NCBI RefSeq assembly: GCF_007681555.1
Contig: NZ_VELE01000001.1
Span: 868,001 to 932,000 of the forward strand
From: Kocuria salsicia
Lineage (GTDB): Bacteria; Actinomycetota; Actinomycetes; Actinomycetales; Micrococcaceae
DNA: 64,000 nucleotides
Direction: 5' to 3'
Shown here: positions 7,444-16,723 of the stretch, piece after piece
Layout of the letters: every line of letters starts with the position of its first letter
How positions within the stretch are numbered: position 1 is the first letter of the stretch
Made by a program: the position numbers and the translations under genes
The notes under the pieces: generated by a model
Database searches by the model: none
What the model saw: the letters and a program-made list of their open reading frames with translations, nothing else
What the model was told of the DNA's origin: nothing

Positions 7444-10299
7444 CTACTTCTTCGCCGCGGTCTTGCTGGCGGCCGGCTTCGTGGCGGCAGCTTTCCTGGC
7501 TGCGGGCTTCTTGGCGGTCGTGCTCTTCGCGCGGGGTCGCGAGCCTGACTTCGCCGGGGCGGGGCCCTTCGCACGCTTCTCCGCGAGCAGCTGGGACGCA
7601 CGGGCGGCGGTGATCTGCTCGATCGCCTCCGCGCGCGGGACCGTCACATTGGTCTCCCCGTCCGTGATGTACGCACCGAAGCGGCCCTCCTTGATGACCA
7701 TCCGCTTCTCGGTGAGCGGATCCGCGCCGAGGTCCGCGAGCGGCGGCCTGGCGGCCTGGCGCCCCCGCTGCTTCGGCTGGGCGTAGATGGTCTTCGCCTC
7801 GTCCAGGGTGATCGTGAAGATCTGGTCCTCGGAGGAGAGGGAGCGCGAGTCCGAGCCCTTCTTCAGGTAGGGGCCGTAGCGGCCGTTCTGCACGGTGATC
7901 GTCTCGCCGTCCGTGTCCTGGCCGAGTTCACGCGGCAGGGACAGCAGCTTCAGGGCGTCGTCGAGCGTGATGTCCTGAAGGTTCATGGACGAGAACAGCG
8001 ACGCCGTGCTGGGCTTGGGCTTCTCGATCTTCTTGGGCTTGGGCTTGCCGTTCTTGTAGTACTCCGTGGGGATCGCGTCGAGCTCCTCCTGGGTGGGCTC
8101 GGGCACGATCTCGGTGACGTACGGTCCGTAGCGGCCGTCCTTGGCCACGATCGTCCGACCGTTCTCCGGGTTCACCCCCAGCTCGCGGCCGTCCGCCTTG
8201 CCGATCTCCATGAGCTCCCGCGCCTTCTGCGGTGTGAGCTCGTCCGGGGCGAGGTCCAGGGGGACGTTCGCCCGCACGGGGTCGCTGATCTCGCCCGTCT
8301 CCGGGTCCACGGTGCCGCCGGCCTCCAGGTAGGGGCCGTACTTGCCCACGCGCAGGGTGATCTCGTCCGTAATGGGGATGGAGTTCACCGCGCGGGCGTC
8401 GATCTCCCCGAGGTCGTCCACGATGGGCTTGAGCCCGGGCTCGGACGGGTTCTCCCCGAAGTAGAAGCCAGAGAGCCACTTCACGCGCTCGGCCTCGCCG
8501 CGGGCGATCCGGTCCAGGTCGTCCTCGAGCTCCGCCGTGAAGTCGTAGTCCACGTAGTCCGAGAAGTGGTCCTCGAGCAGACGCACCACGGAGAACGCGA
8601 GCCAGGACGGGATCAGCGCCGAGCCGCGCACCTGCACGTAGCCGCGGTCCATGATCGTGGAGATCGTGGCGGCGTACGTGGACGGGCGCCCGATGCCGAG
8701 CTCGTCCAGCGTCTTCACCAGGGACGCCTCGGTGTAGCGCGCCGGAGGGGTGGTCGTGTGCCCGTCCGCGGTGACCTCGGAGGCGTCCAGCGCGTCCCCC
8801 TCGGACATCACGGGCAGGCGCTTGTCCTCGTCCTTCTGCGACTTCTTCCCGGAGTCCTGCGCGAGCTCCGGGTTCACATCCCGGCCTTCCTCGTACGCGG
8901 CCAGGAACCCGCGGAAGGTGATGACGGTTCCGGAGGCCGAGAACTCGGCGTCGTCCCCGGCGTGGTCTCCCGCGGCGGCGGTGGCCTCGGCACCCAGGCG
9001 CACGGTGGCAGTGCTGCCCTTGGCGTCCTCCATCTGCGAGGCCACAGTGCGCTTCCAGATCAGCTCGTAGAGCTTGAACTCGTCCACGGACAGCTGAGAG
9101 CGCACCTGCGACGGCGTGCGGAAGCGGTCCCCGGCGGGGCGCACGGCCTCGTGGGCCTCCTGGGCGTTCTTGGACTTGGAGGCGTACACGCGCTTGGAGG
9201 CGGGCACGAACTCGGCCCCGTAGAGCTCCTTGGCCTGCGCCCGAGCCGCGTTGACGGCCTGGTCGGACAGCGCCACCGAGTCCGTTCGCATGTAGGTGAT
9301 GTAGCCGTTCTCGTACAGCCGCTGCGCCACGCGCATGGTGGTGCGGGAGGTGAACCGCAGCTTGCGGGCCGCCTCCTGTTGCAGTGTCGAGGTGGTGAAC
9401 GGGGCCGCCGGGCGGCGGGTGTAGGGCTTGGTCTCCAGGGAGCGGACCGCGAAGGCGGCGTCCTGCAACCCGGCCGCGAGCGCCGTCGCCACCGTCTCGT
9501 CGAGCGCGACCGGCCCGTCCGCGGCGGAGGACTTCAGCTCTCCGCGGTCGTTGAAGTCCTTGCCAGTGGCCACGCGGCGAGCGTTGAGGGAGCTCAGGCG
9601 CGCGCTGAACGGGCGCCCGGCGTCCTGGCCCTCCGGGCGGGCGAACTGGCCCGTGAGGTCCCAGTAGTCGGCGGGGACGAACGCGATCCGCTCCCGCTCG
9701 CGCTGGACCACGAGTCGCGTAGCCACGGACTGCACGCGTCCCGCGGAGAGCCCGGAGGAGACCTTGCGCCACAGTACGGGCGAGATCTCGTAACCGTAGA
9801 GGCGGTCCAGGATGCGGCGGGTCTCCTGGGCGTCCACAAGGTCCTGGTCGATGTCGCGCAGCTGGCCGAAGCCGCGCTCGATGGCCTCCTTGGTGATCTC
9901 CGGGAACGTGAGCCGGTAGACCGGGACCTTCGGCTTGAGCACCTGGAGCAGGTGCCACGCGATGGCCTCGCCCTCGCGATCACCATCCGTGGCGAGGTAG
10001 AGCGCGTCCGCGTCCTTGAGCTTGCGCTTGAGTTCCGTGACCTTCTTCTTCTTGTCCGGGTTGACCACGTAGTACGGGTCGAACTCGTGCTCCACATCCA
10101 CGGCGAACTTGCCGTACGGACCCTTCTTCATGTCCGTGGGCAGCTCCGAGGGCTGGGGCAGGTCGCGGATGTGGCCCATGGAGGACTCCACCTCGTAGGC
10201 GTCCCCGAGGTACCCCGCGATCGTCTTCACCTTGGACGGTGACTCCACGATCAGCAGGCTCTTGCCCGTACCGGCGTTCTTGGTGGCCTTGGATGCCAA
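7444..10299 (-). CDS. topA: DNA topoisomerase I
   Basis: Type IA topoisomerase that relaxes negative supercoils, 951 aa. The N-terminal Toprim domain has LIVESPSKVKTI and the acidic GDREGEAIAW; the active-site tyrosine is in GYITYMRTDS (about residue 335). As in other actinobacteria it lacks zinc ribbons; instead the C-terminus has topo-C repeats (several copies of a DGRYGPYV-like motif) and ends in a Lys/Ala-rich tail that in mycobacterial and streptomycete enzymes aids processivity. The start ATG at 10299 begins just before the Toprim strand. A 93-bp gap separates it from ppx. Confidence 0.97.
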   Translation of the reverse strand: MASKATKNAGTGKSLLIVESPSKVKTIAGYLGDAYEVESSMGHIRDLPQPSELPTDMKKGPYGKFAVDVEHEFDPYYVVNPDKKKKVTELKRKLKDADALYLATDGDREGEAIAWHLLQVLKPKVPVYRLTFPEITKEAIERGFGQLRDIDQDLVDAQETRRILDRLYGYEISPVLWRKVSSGLSAGRVQSVATRLVVQRERERIAFVPADYWDLTGQFARPEGQDAGRPFSARLSSLNARRVATGKDFNDRGELKSSAADGPVALDETVATALAAGLQDAAFAVRSLETKPYTRRPAAPFTTSTLQQEAARKLRFTSRTTMRVAQRLYENGYITYMRTDSVALSDQAVNAARAQAKELYGAEFVPASKRVYASKSKNAQEAHEAVRPAGDRFRTPSQVRSQLSVDEFKLYELIWKRTVASQMEDAKGSTATVRLGAEATAAAGDHAGDDAEFSASGTVITFRGFLAAYEEGRDVNPELAQDSGKKSQKDEDKRLPVMSEGDALDASEVTADGHTTTPPARYTEASLVKTLDELGIGRPSTYAATISTIMDRGYVQVRGSALIPSWLAFSVVRLLEDHFSDYVDYDFTAELEDDLDRIARGEAERVKWLSGFYFGENPSEPGLKPIVDDLGEIDARAVNSIPITDEITLRVGKYGPYLEAGGTVDPETGEISDPVRANVPLDLAPDELTPQKARELMEIGKADGRELGVNPENGRTIVAKDGRYGPYVTEIVPEPTQEELDAIPTEYYKNGKPKPKKIEKPKPSTASLFSSMNLQDITLDDALKLLSLPRELGQDTDGETITVQNGRYGPYLKKGSDSRSLSSEDQIFTITLDEAKTIYAQPKQRGRQAARPPLADLGADPLTEKRMVIKEGRFGAYITDGETNVTVPRAEAIEQITAARASQLLAEKRAKGPAPAKSGSRPRAKSTTAKKPAARKAAATKPAASKTAAKK

Positions 10300-10421
10300 T
10301 AGTGCTCCTCGTCATGACCCGCGCGTCCTCGCCGGGTCTGTTCCTGTTCCTCGCGCTCGGTGCCCCACGACGGCGCCCGGGTCCTTCCCGGGGCCGGTGC
10401 CGTGCCGCTCCCGAACCGTCA

Positions 10422-10434
10422 GCGTACGGTACGC
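10422..10434. promoter_or_regulatory. 13-bp palindrome upstream of topA
   Basis: Perfect inverted repeat GCGTAC-G-GTACGC in the 139-bp gap between topA and the preceding minus-strand gene. It is flanked on both sides by the direct repeat ACCGTCA. Read toward topA it contains TACGCT, a plausible -10 hexamer, so the palindrome may overlap the topA promoter and be an operator. No matching -35 element is evident. Function is inference. Confidence 0.35.
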
Positions 10435-10438
10435 ACCG

Positions 10439-10855
10439 TCACGCCGGGTCAGAGCCCAGGGTGAACTCTCGTCCCGTGGCGTCGTCCGGCTCAAGGACCA
10501 CGAAGTGGAACTTCTCGGTGGGCGCCCACTGCTGCAGGGGCAGCTGCTCGGCCGCCTCCAGCTCTGCGCGCGTCTCCAGCCGGCGGGCCCGGCCGTGGAC
10601 CACCGCGGACTCCACGTGGCCGTCGCGCACCCGGTCCACCTCGAACGCCACGTGGTTGTTCACCACGAGGCTCGCGAGCTTGGTGCCCTGCGCGGTGCGG
10701 AAGAACAACCTGCGGTGGCTGACCACGTGGTTGACCGGGAAGATGTCCACCAATCCCGCCGCCTGCACGGCCAGACGGCCGTACGGCAACTCGCTCAGCA
10801 GCTCCCACACGCGCTGGGAGTCCATGGTCTGAACGGGATTCGCATTCTCACTCAT
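10439..10855 (-). CDS. Pyridoxamine 5'-phosphate oxidase-like flavin-binding protein
   Basis: Small split-barrel protein of the PNPOx-like family, 138 aa. The pattern LPYGRLAV, then DIFPVNHVV, LFFRTAQGTKL and VAFEVDRV is that of actinobacterial members binding FMN or F420 (the group includes nitroimidazole-reductase-like NimA proteins). No biosynthetic PdxH residues are evident, so a redox or stress role is more likely than vitamin B6 synthesis. It lies 10 bp after the stop of the methyltransferase gene on the same strand. A second, related gene sits on the other side of that methyltransferase. Confidence 0.78.
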   Translation of the reverse strand: MSENANPVQTMDSQRVWELLSELPYGRLAVQAAGLVDIFPVNHVVSHRRLFFRTAQGTKLASLVVNNHVAFEVDRVRDGHVESAVVHGRARRLETRAELEAAEQLPLQQWAPTEKFHFVVLEPDDATGREFTLGSDPA

Positions 10856-10865
10856 GGGATCAGTC

Positions 10866-12659
10866 TTACACCTCCACCAGGAAGCCGTGCCCGATCAGGG
10901 CTTTGATTTCGCGCAGCAGCTGGGGCGCCGGGCCGACCTCCCAGCCGAGCAGCGAGCCGAGCGCCGTGAGGATTTGACGGGCGCTGAGCTCCCCGTCGCA
11001 CACCCCGGTGAAACCGGCGGCCTCGCTCGAGAGGATCACGGTGCGCCGCAGCCCCGCGCCCTGGCGCAGCAGGATGAGGGCTGGGTCCTCCGCGCCGGGC
11101 GCGCCGTGGCGCTCCTCGGTCACGTCCTGCGCGACCGTGTAGTGCCGGTCCTGCCAGCCGTCGTGGGCGGTCCCGACGAGGTCGTGCCCGGCTGTTGCAC
11201 CCAGCTCGCCGTCGCTGCCGCTTCCGCCGCCATCGGCCGCCAGGCGCAGCATCCGGTCCCACTCGGCACCCAGGGCCGGGGCAATCGGCTGCTGGAGGGG
11301 GTGCGGAATGCTCTCGAAGATGCGCGGCGCGGGGGCGGCGTCCTGCGCGGCGGGGCGGTAGAGCCACACCATGCCGAAGCCCACCGCCACGACGCCGCGG
11401 GAGTCGAAGTCCTCCAGGTAGGCGCGGTAGGCGGCCTCGTAGTGTGCGAGGTCCCGCTGCTGCGAAGCGTCGCGCAACCACGTCTCCGCGTACTCGCACG
11501 GGTCCTGCAGCTCGCGCTGGATGAACCACGCACCGATTCCGGGGGCGATCCAGGACGCCGGCCGGCGGGACCACGTCTCCTCCGGGCCAGCGTCGGGATC
11601 TTCGGGGATCTCCCAGTTCGCGAGCATGTGCGCCGTGGCGCCCGGGTTCAGCACGTCCGGAAGCGAGCCGAGCAGGTCGCTGACGAGGCGGTCCCCGGGC
11701 AGGCCGCCGTCGCGGTAGGTGTAGCGCTCGGCGTCGTCGCCGGGGGTACGCGGCGTGATGACGAACGGCGGGTTGGAGACCACCATGTCGAAGCTCTCCC
11801 CGGCCACGGGCTCGAGCAGGCTGCCGCGCCGCAGGCTCACACGGGCATCGAGGTCCTCCGCGTCCAGGCCGAGGGCCTCCGCGTTGAGGAGCAGGTTGAA
11901 GCGCGCCGTGGCCAGGGCGCGGTCGGAGATGTCCGTGGCCGTGACGTGGTGGGCGTGGGAGAGCAGGTGGAAGGTCTGGATCCCGCAGCCGGTGCCGAGG
12001 TCCAGGGCGCGGTCCACCGCGCGGCGCGGCGTCGACTGCACGAGCGTGGTGGAGGCCCCGCCGATGCCCAGCACGTGGTCGTGGCGCAGCACCCCCGGGC
12101 GCTGGAAGGCACCGAGGTCGCTCGCCACGAACCACTCGTCCGAGGCGTCCGTGGCGTAGGGGCGCAGATCCATCGTCGCCAGCAGGGCGTCGTCGGAGGG
12201 GCCGTCCTCGACAAGTCCCAGGGCGCGCAGGCCCGCCGCGCCCACGGTGGGCAGGGCGGCGTCGAGCGCCGCGGCCGGGACGGGATCCCCCAGCAGGAAG
12301 AAGGAGGCGAGGGTCGCCAGCGCCGGAGCCGCGTGGCAGTGACGCTCCAGCGCCCGTCGGGCAGGGACGGCCTCGTCCCGCGACCACGCGGACATGGCCT
12401 GCTCGCCGACCAGCTCGGTGACCCCGTCCACGGTGAACCCCGCGGCCGTGAGGTCCGTGTGCAGCTCCCGCAGCGCCGCGGGGTCGTCGGAACGCGGAGC
12501 GCCCGGAACGGTACTGAACTCGGGCCTGAACCCGGGATCGAGCACAGCCCCGGAGTCAGGGAGAGCGCTGGCATCGGGGCGGGCGCCGACGTCGGAGAGC
12601 CCGCCGGAATCGGGGAGCCCCGTGCCGCGCTGGGCGCTGCCGTGCTGCGTGTCCGCCAC
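10866..12659 (-). CDS. Class I SAM-dependent methyltransferase
   Basis: Large (597 aa from the GTG at 12659) actinobacterial methyltransferase related to the HemK/PrmC and RsmC N-methyltransferases. The SAM motif is DLGTGCGIQTFHLL and the catalytic tetrapeptide is NPPF within DMVVSNPPFVI. The first 200 residues are a helical, mycobacterial/Arthrobacter-type N-terminal domain; a C-terminal extension of about 200 residues follows the catalytic core. The start is uncertain: the GTG at 12659 is only 2 nt past the upstream stop, and the first 45 or so residues are low-complexity Pro/Ser/Asp-rich, so translation may begin further in. The substrate (rRNA, protein or small molecule) is unknown. Confidence 0.75.
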   Translation of the reverse strand: MADTQHGSAQRGTGLPDSGGLSDVGARPDASALPDSGAVLDPGFRPEFSTVPGAPRSDDPAALRELHTDLTAAGFTVDGVTELVGEQAMSAWSRDEAVPARRALERHCHAAPALATLASFFLLGDPVPAAALDAALPTVGAAGLRALGLVEDGPSDDALLATMDLRPYATDASDEWFVASDLGAFQRPGVLRHDHVLGIGGASTTLVQSTPRRAVDRALDLGTGCGIQTFHLLSHAHHVTATDISDRALATARFNLLLNAEALGLDAEDLDARVSLRRGSLLEPVAGESFDMVVSNPPFVITPRTPGDDAERYTYRDGGLPGDRLVSDLLGSLPDVLNPGATAHMLANWEIPEDPDAGPEETWSRRPASWIAPGIGAWFIQRELQDPCEYAETWLRDASQQRDLAHYEAAYRAYLEDFDSRGVVAVGFGMVWLYRPAAQDAAPAPRIFESIPHPLQQPIAPALGAEWDRMLRLAADGGGSGSDGELGATAGHDLVGTAHDGWQDRHYTVAQDVTEERHGAPGAEDPALILLRQGAGLRRTVILSSEAAGFTGVCDGELSARQILTALGSLLGWEVGPAPQLLREIKALIGHGFLVEV

Positions 12660-12661
12660 CC

Positions 12662-13114
12662 TCAGTGTCCCAGGCGGAACTTGCGGCCAGTGATGCGCGT
12701 GGGGGTGATCTCCACGAACTCGATCTTCTCCGTCTCCAGCCACGGCCGCAGCCCGAGCTCCTCCACATGCTTGATCTGCTCCGTGTCCGTGACCATGGCC
12801 GCGGTTCCGCGGACCACCACGGAGTGCGCCTGCGAGCCAGCGGCGCGGTCGATCTCCACCGTGACGTTGGGGTTCAGCTGCAGGTGCAGCACCTTGGTGC
12901 CCTTGGCCGAGCGGAAGAACAGCTTCTCACCGTCCGTGACGATGTTCAGCGGGGTGATGTCGATCTCGTCCCCGTCCCGGGTGGCCAGGCGCGCGAAACG
13001 GGACTGCTTGAGCAGCTCCCAGCTCTCCGCTTCGCTCAGCTCGGTCACGGGCGGCTCCTGCCGGGAGTCGTCCTGCTCGTGGGCGATGTTCATGGGGTGC
13101 TCGGTGTTGTCCAT
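12662..13114 (-). CDS. Pyridoxamine 5'-phosphate oxidase-like flavin-binding protein (second copy)
   Basis: 150 aa split-barrel protein. It shares the layout of the gene at 10439-10855: LKQSRFARLATRDG, DITPLNIVTDG, LFFRSAKGTKVLHL, NVTVEIDRAAG. The two look like diverged paralogues around the methyltransferase. The ATG at 13114 is preferred; a second ATG at 13093 would trim seven residues and neither has a strong Shine-Dalgarno. Likely an FMN- or F420-binding reductase of unknown substrate. It heads the operon PNPOx - methyltransferase - PNPOx and is divergent from the DEAH helicase. Confidence 0.78.
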   Translation of the reverse strand: MDNTEHPMNIAHEQDDSRQEPPVTELSEAESWELLKQSRFARLATRDGDEIDITPLNIVTDGEKLFFRSAKGTKVLHLQLNPNVTVEIDRAAGSQAHSVVVRGTAAMVTDTEQIKHVEELGLRPWLETEKIEFVEITPTRITGRKFRLGH

Positions 13115-13244
13115 GGTTCCATGATTCCACGCACCGACCCCGAGCGGGCGGTGCACAGCATTCCGCTCTTCGCCCGCCGCGGACGAGGGCGCTGCGGGCG
13201 CGGGAGGCGCGGATCCGGCAGGTGCGCTGGGGGACAATGAGGGG

Positions 13245-15608
13245 ATGACGACGTCGCAGGAGATGGTGGACCTGCTCGGCCGCGGTCCGCGCCCCGAGCA
13301 GGTGCGCCACGTGCGCGAGATTCCGGAGCGGCAGGCCACCCACGCGCCGTGGCCCGCATGGCTGCACCCGGACGTCGTCGCCGCCTACGAACGGCTTGGC
13401 ATCCACGAGCCCTACGCGCACCAGGTAGCCGCGCTGGACGCACCCCGCCACGCGATCGTGGCCACGGGAACGGCCTCCGGCAAATCGCTGGTCTACCAGT
13501 CGCTCGTGCTCGACGCCGTCCACCGCGGGAAACTGGCCGTGGCCCAGCGCCCCGGGATGCTGCACCACCCGGACGAGGCCACCGCGCTGTACATCTCCCC
13601 CACCAAGGCGCTCGCGGCGGACCAGCTCTCCTCCCTGCGCTCGCTGCGTTTCGAGGACGTGCGCACCGCCACCTACGACGGGGACACCGACCCCTCCGAG
13701 CGGCGCTGGATCCGTGAGCATGCGGACGTGATCCTGTGCAACCCGGACATGCTGCATCACGCGATCCTGCCGCACCACGCGGGCTGGTCCCGGTTCTTCC
13801 GCCGGCTGCGGTACGTGATCGTGGACGAGGCACACTCCTACCGCGGGGTCTTCGGCTCCCACGTGGCGGTCCTGCTGCGCCGCCTCACGAGGATCGCCGC
13901 GCACTTCGGTGCTTCTCCGACTTTCATCGGGGCCTCCGCCACCAGCGCCTCCCCGCAGGAGTCCTTCGCCAAGCTCATCGGCGCGGATCCCGCGGACGTC
14001 ACCGCGGTGGAGCAGGACACCTCCCCGCGCGGTTCCCGCACCGTGGTGCTGTGGGAGCCGGAGCAGTCCCCCGGCGGCTCGGACAACGGCGCCCCGCGGC
14101 GTCGCACGGTCACCGCCGAGGCCTCGGACATGCTCACCGACCTGGTGCTGCGCCAGATCCGCACCATTGCGTTCACCCGCTCCCGCCGCGGTGCGGAGAC
14201 CATTGCCCAGAACGCCCGCCGGCAGCTCGAGGAGGTGGACGCCTCCCTCGGTCACCGCGTGGCGGCCTACCGCTCGGGGTTCCTGCCGGAGGAGCGCCGG
14301 GAGCTCGAGCAGCAGCTGCGGGACGGACGCCTGCTCGCCGTGGCGAGCACCTCCGCACTGGAGCTCGGCATCGACATCGCGGGGCTCGACGCCGTGCTGG
14401 TCGCCGGGTGGCCCGGCACCCGGGCCTCCTTCCTGCAGCAGATCGGTCGCGCCGGGCGCTCCGGACAGCGCGCGCTCGCGGCGCTGATCGCGGCGGACGA
14501 CCCCCTGGACGGCTACCTGGTCAACCACCCGGAGGCGATCTTCGACGTCCCGGTGGAGGCCACGGTCTTCGAGGCGTCCAACCCCTACGTGCTCGCCCCC
14601 CACCTGTGCGCGGCGGCCGCCGAACTCCCGCTGCGCCCGGACGAGCTGGCGCGCTTCGGCCCCACGGCGCACGACGTCGTGGACTCCCTCACGAACGCCG
14701 GTCACCTGCGACGTCGGCCCTCCGGCTGGTTCTGGACCCGCTCCGAGCAGCCTGCCGCAATGGTCTCCATCCGCTCCGGGGACGGCGGGCCCGTGCAGAT
14801 CATCGACACGGACACCGGATCCGTGCTGGGGACCATGGGTGCTCCACAGTCGCACTACCAGGCGCACCCCGGCGCGGTGTACGTGCACCAGGGCCGCACG
14901 TACCTGGTGGACGAGCTGGACGAGGAGCTGAACGTGGCCGCAGTGCGGCGCGCGTTCCCGGACTTCTACACGGTGGCCCGCGACGTCACCGAGGTGCGCG
15001 TGCGCTCCGTGGCGGACACGGTGTCCTGGGGTCCTGTGACCATCCACCGAGGAGAGGTGGACGTGACGACGCAGGTGGTCAGCTACCAGCGCAAGCTCAC
15101 CGCCTCCAACGAGGTGGCCGGGGAGGAGCCGCTCGAGCTCCCTCCGCGGCAGCTGTCCACCGTGGCCACGTGGTTCACGGTCTCCGGCGCCCAGCTGGCC
15201 TCGATGGGCATCGAGGAGCCAGAGATCCCCGGGGCGCTGCACGCCGCTGAGCACGCGATGATCGGGCTCCTTCCGCTGCTCGCCTCGTGCGACCGCTGGG
15301 ACGTGGGGGGACTCTCCACGGCGCTGCACGTGGACACCGAGCTGCCCACGATCTTCGTGCACGACGGCCACCCCGGCGGTGCAGGCTTCGCCGAGCGAGG
15401 TTACGACATGTTCCGGCGCTGGATCACCGCCACCCGGGACGCGGTCGCCCAGTGCGAGTGCGAGTCCGGGTGCCCCTCCTGCGTGCAGTCGCCCAAGTGC
15501 GGCAACCGCAACAACCCGCTGGACAAGGCCGGGGCGCTGAAGCTGCTCAACGGGGTGCTGCGCTTCGCGCCCACCGAAGAGCCGCCCCGCGAGGGCCCGG
15601 CGGACTGA
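13245..15608 (+). CDS. DEAH-box helicase with C-terminal DUF1998 cysteine motif (Hrq1/MrfA-like)
   Basis: Superfamily 2 helicase, 787 aa. Walker A-like ATGTASGKS is near residue 76, VIVDEAHSYRG gives the DEAH box, SATSAS is motif III and IGRAGRSGQ motif VI. The C-terminal DUF1998 region ends with four cysteines in CECESGCPSC followed by KCGNRNNPLDK, as in Bacillus MrfA and fungal Hrq1, which act in mitomycin and crosslink repair. In actinobacteria this helicase is a constant neighbour of tad genes, exactly as here. The ATG at 13245 follows GACAAT by 6 nt and may be leaderless, although GAGGGG could serve as a ribosome site. Convergent with the tad cluster, 8 bp apart. Confidence 0.9.
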   Translation: MTTSQEMVDLLGRGPRPEQVRHVREIPERQATHAPWPAWLHPDVVAAYERLGIHEPYAHQVAALDAPRHAIVATGTASGKSLVYQSLVLDAVHRGKLAVAQRPGMLHHPDEATALYISPTKALAADQLSSLRSLRFEDVRTATYDGDTDPSERRWIREHADVILCNPDMLHHAILPHHAGWSRFFRRLRYVIVDEAHSYRGVFGSHVAVLLRRLTRIAAHFGASPTFIGASATSASPQESFAKLIGADPADVTAVEQDTSPRGSRTVVLWEPEQSPGGSDNGAPRRRTVTAEASDMLTDLVLRQIRTIAFTRSRRGAETIAQNARRQLEEVDASLGHRVAAYRSGFLPEERRELEQQLRDGRLLAVASTSALELGIDIAGLDAVLVAGWPGTRASFLQQIGRAGRSGQRALAALIAADDPLDGYLVNHPEAIFDVPVEATVFEASNPYVLAPHLCAAAAELPLRPDELARFGPTAHDVVDSLTNAGHLRRRPSGWFWTRSEQPAAMVSIRSGDGGPVQIIDTDTGSVLGTMGAPQSHYQAHPGAVYVHQGRTYLVDELDEELNVAAVRRAFPDFYTVARDVTEVRVRSVADTVSWGPVTIHRGEVDVTTQVVSYQRKLTASNEVAGEEPLELPPRQLSTVATWFTVSGAQLASMGIEEPEIPGALHAAEHAMIGLLPLLASCDRWDVGGLSTALHVDTELPTIFVHDGHPGGAGFAERGYDMFRRWITATRDAVAQCECESGCPSCVQSPKCGNRNNPLDKAGALKLLNGVLRFAPTEEPPREGPAD

Positions 15609-15616
15609 CGACGCCG

Positions 15617-16108
15617 TCACGGCTCGCCCGCCGGCGGTCCCGCGCGGGAGACTCCCGTGGCCGGTCCCAGACCCGTGATCGGCTGCGGCAGCTCGATGGT
15701 CGCGGTGACGTCCACCGAGGTGTTCTCCGGTGCCACCACCGAACAGTCCGCGAGCTGGGCGCCGTTCTCCTCCGCCACCCGCGCGGCGACGTCGCACGGG
15801 ATGCCGGAGCTCAGGCCCCTGGCGACGTCCGCCGCGGCGAGCGCCGAGAGGTCCGCCGCCTTCGCCGCGCGGTGGGTGAGGATCCCCGCCTGTGCGACGA
15901 GCAGCAGGGCGATGAGCAGGAAGCACAGCGCCCCCGCCATGGTCGTGCCGTGAACGGTGCCGGATCCCGCGTCGGGATCGCCCGGCCGCGGCCCGCATGC
16001 TTCGCGGTGCCAGCCGTGCGGACCTCCGCCGTCGCAGGCGCCGCACTGGCCTCCCCGAGCCAGGAGTGGCTGCCCGGCCCCCGCAGCACCGTCCTCACGG
16101 CCCGGCAC
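15617..16108 (-). CDS. TadE/TadG-like pseudopilin of the helicase/secretion neighbourhood
   Basis: Small secreted or membrane-anchored protein, 163 aa from the GTG at 16108. After a basic, glycine-rich N-terminus comes DAGSG, then one hydrophobic helix (MAGALCFLLIALLLVAQ) followed by RAAKAADLSALAAADVA, the pattern of the actinobacterial TadE-like family found next to DEAH helicases. Such proteins are minor pilins or assembly factors of the Flp/Tad system. It overlaps the upstream TadE gene by 14 bp, supporting the chosen start. The last gene of the cluster. Two cysteines in the outer domain could form a disulfide. Confidence 0.75.
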   Translation of the reverse strand: MPGREDGAAGAGQPLLARGGQCGACDGGGPHGWHREACGPRPGDPDAGSGTVHGTTMAGALCFLLIALLLVAQAGILTHRAAKAADLSALAAADVARGLSSGIPCDVAARVAEENGAQLADCSVVAPENTSVDVTATIELPQPITGLGPATGVSRAGPPAGEP

Positions 16109-16580
16109 TGTCGCCCCCGTGGTTCTCGACGGCGGCCGTCGCCTCCGCGTGCAACCGCCAGGAGCTCCACTGCCCCAGGACACCCGGGGCGGGTCCACTC
16201 ACGGACACCGTGACCCGGTTCCCGCCCGCGAAGACCTGCACCGCGGCGTCGTTCCCGGCAACGCTGCGCGCCGCGCCCTCCACTGCGGCGGTGTCCTCGC
16301 CGCGCGCGGCGGCCCGGGCTGACGCTCGGGCCGCCTCCTCGAAGCGGACGGTCGTGGTGCCGGCGGCTGCCGCGGCGAGCAGAACGGCGAGCAGGAGGAT
16401 CAGCGCGGGCATGATGACGGCGGTCTCCACCGTCACCGCCCCGCGGTCCGGGCCGCGGCCGAAGGTGCGGTCGGAGCCGTGAGACGGATCGGGCTTGCCG
16501 CGGTGGCCGAGGCGGCCTCCGGACGCGCGGTCCGCGTCACCCGCCGGGTTGCCCCGTCGCGCCGGTGGTGGATGGTCCAT
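16095..16580 (-). CDS. tadE: TadE-family pseudopilin
   Basis: 161 aa protein with a basic N-terminal region and the TadE signature GAVTVETAVIMPALILLL starting near residue 47, in which the invariant Glu of the pseudopilin helix is present. A short periplasmic/extracellular beta-rich domain follows. Expected role: minor pilin or assembly component of the Tad pilus. The ATG at 16580 has a clear Shine-Dalgarno (GGAAGGA, 5 nt upstream). 143 bp containing a hairpin separate it from the pilin-like gene upstream. Confidence 0.8.
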   Translation of the reverse strand: MDHPPPARRGNPAGDADRASGGRLGHRGKPDPSHGSDRTFGRGPDRGAVTVETAVIMPALILLLAVLLAAAAAGTTTVRFEEAARASARAAARGEDTAAVEGAARSVAGNDAAVQVFAGGNRVTVSVSGPAPGVLGQWSSWRLHAEATAAVENHGGDSAGP

Positions 16581-16656
16581 GGTCTTCCTTCCGTGGAACG
16601 GCGGTCCTGCCCCTGCACTGACGGAGCAGCCACCAGGTGAACGGCTTCCCTGAACC

Positions 16657-16695
16657 GTCGCGCGGCCCGCCATCCGTGGGTGGGGACCGCGCGAC
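16657..16695. repeat. Hairpin between pilin-like gene and tadE
   Basis: Perfect 9-bp inverted repeat (GTCGCGCGG / CCGCGCGAC) with a 21-nt loop. An alternative, mutually exclusive 7-bp stem uses CATCCGT (16671-16677) and ACGGATG (16694-16700). No T-tract follows. In the minus-strand operon it lies just after the pilin-like gene and before tadE, where an attenuator or mRNA processing site could raise pilin over downstream products. Function is inferred. Confidence 0.4.
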
Positions 16696-16723
16696 GGATG
16701 CCCGGGCAACGACGTCGTCGGGC

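Noticed and set aside
8566-10242. A 558-codon frame opposite topA
   Set aside because: Shadow frame; topA is unambiguous and the frame has Val/His/Gly/Arg-rich shadow composition.
12927-16046. A 1039-codon open frame antisense to the DEAH helicase
   Set aside because: The opposite strand encodes a fully motif-bearing helicase; this frame has no recognisable protein sequence and only arises from high GC.
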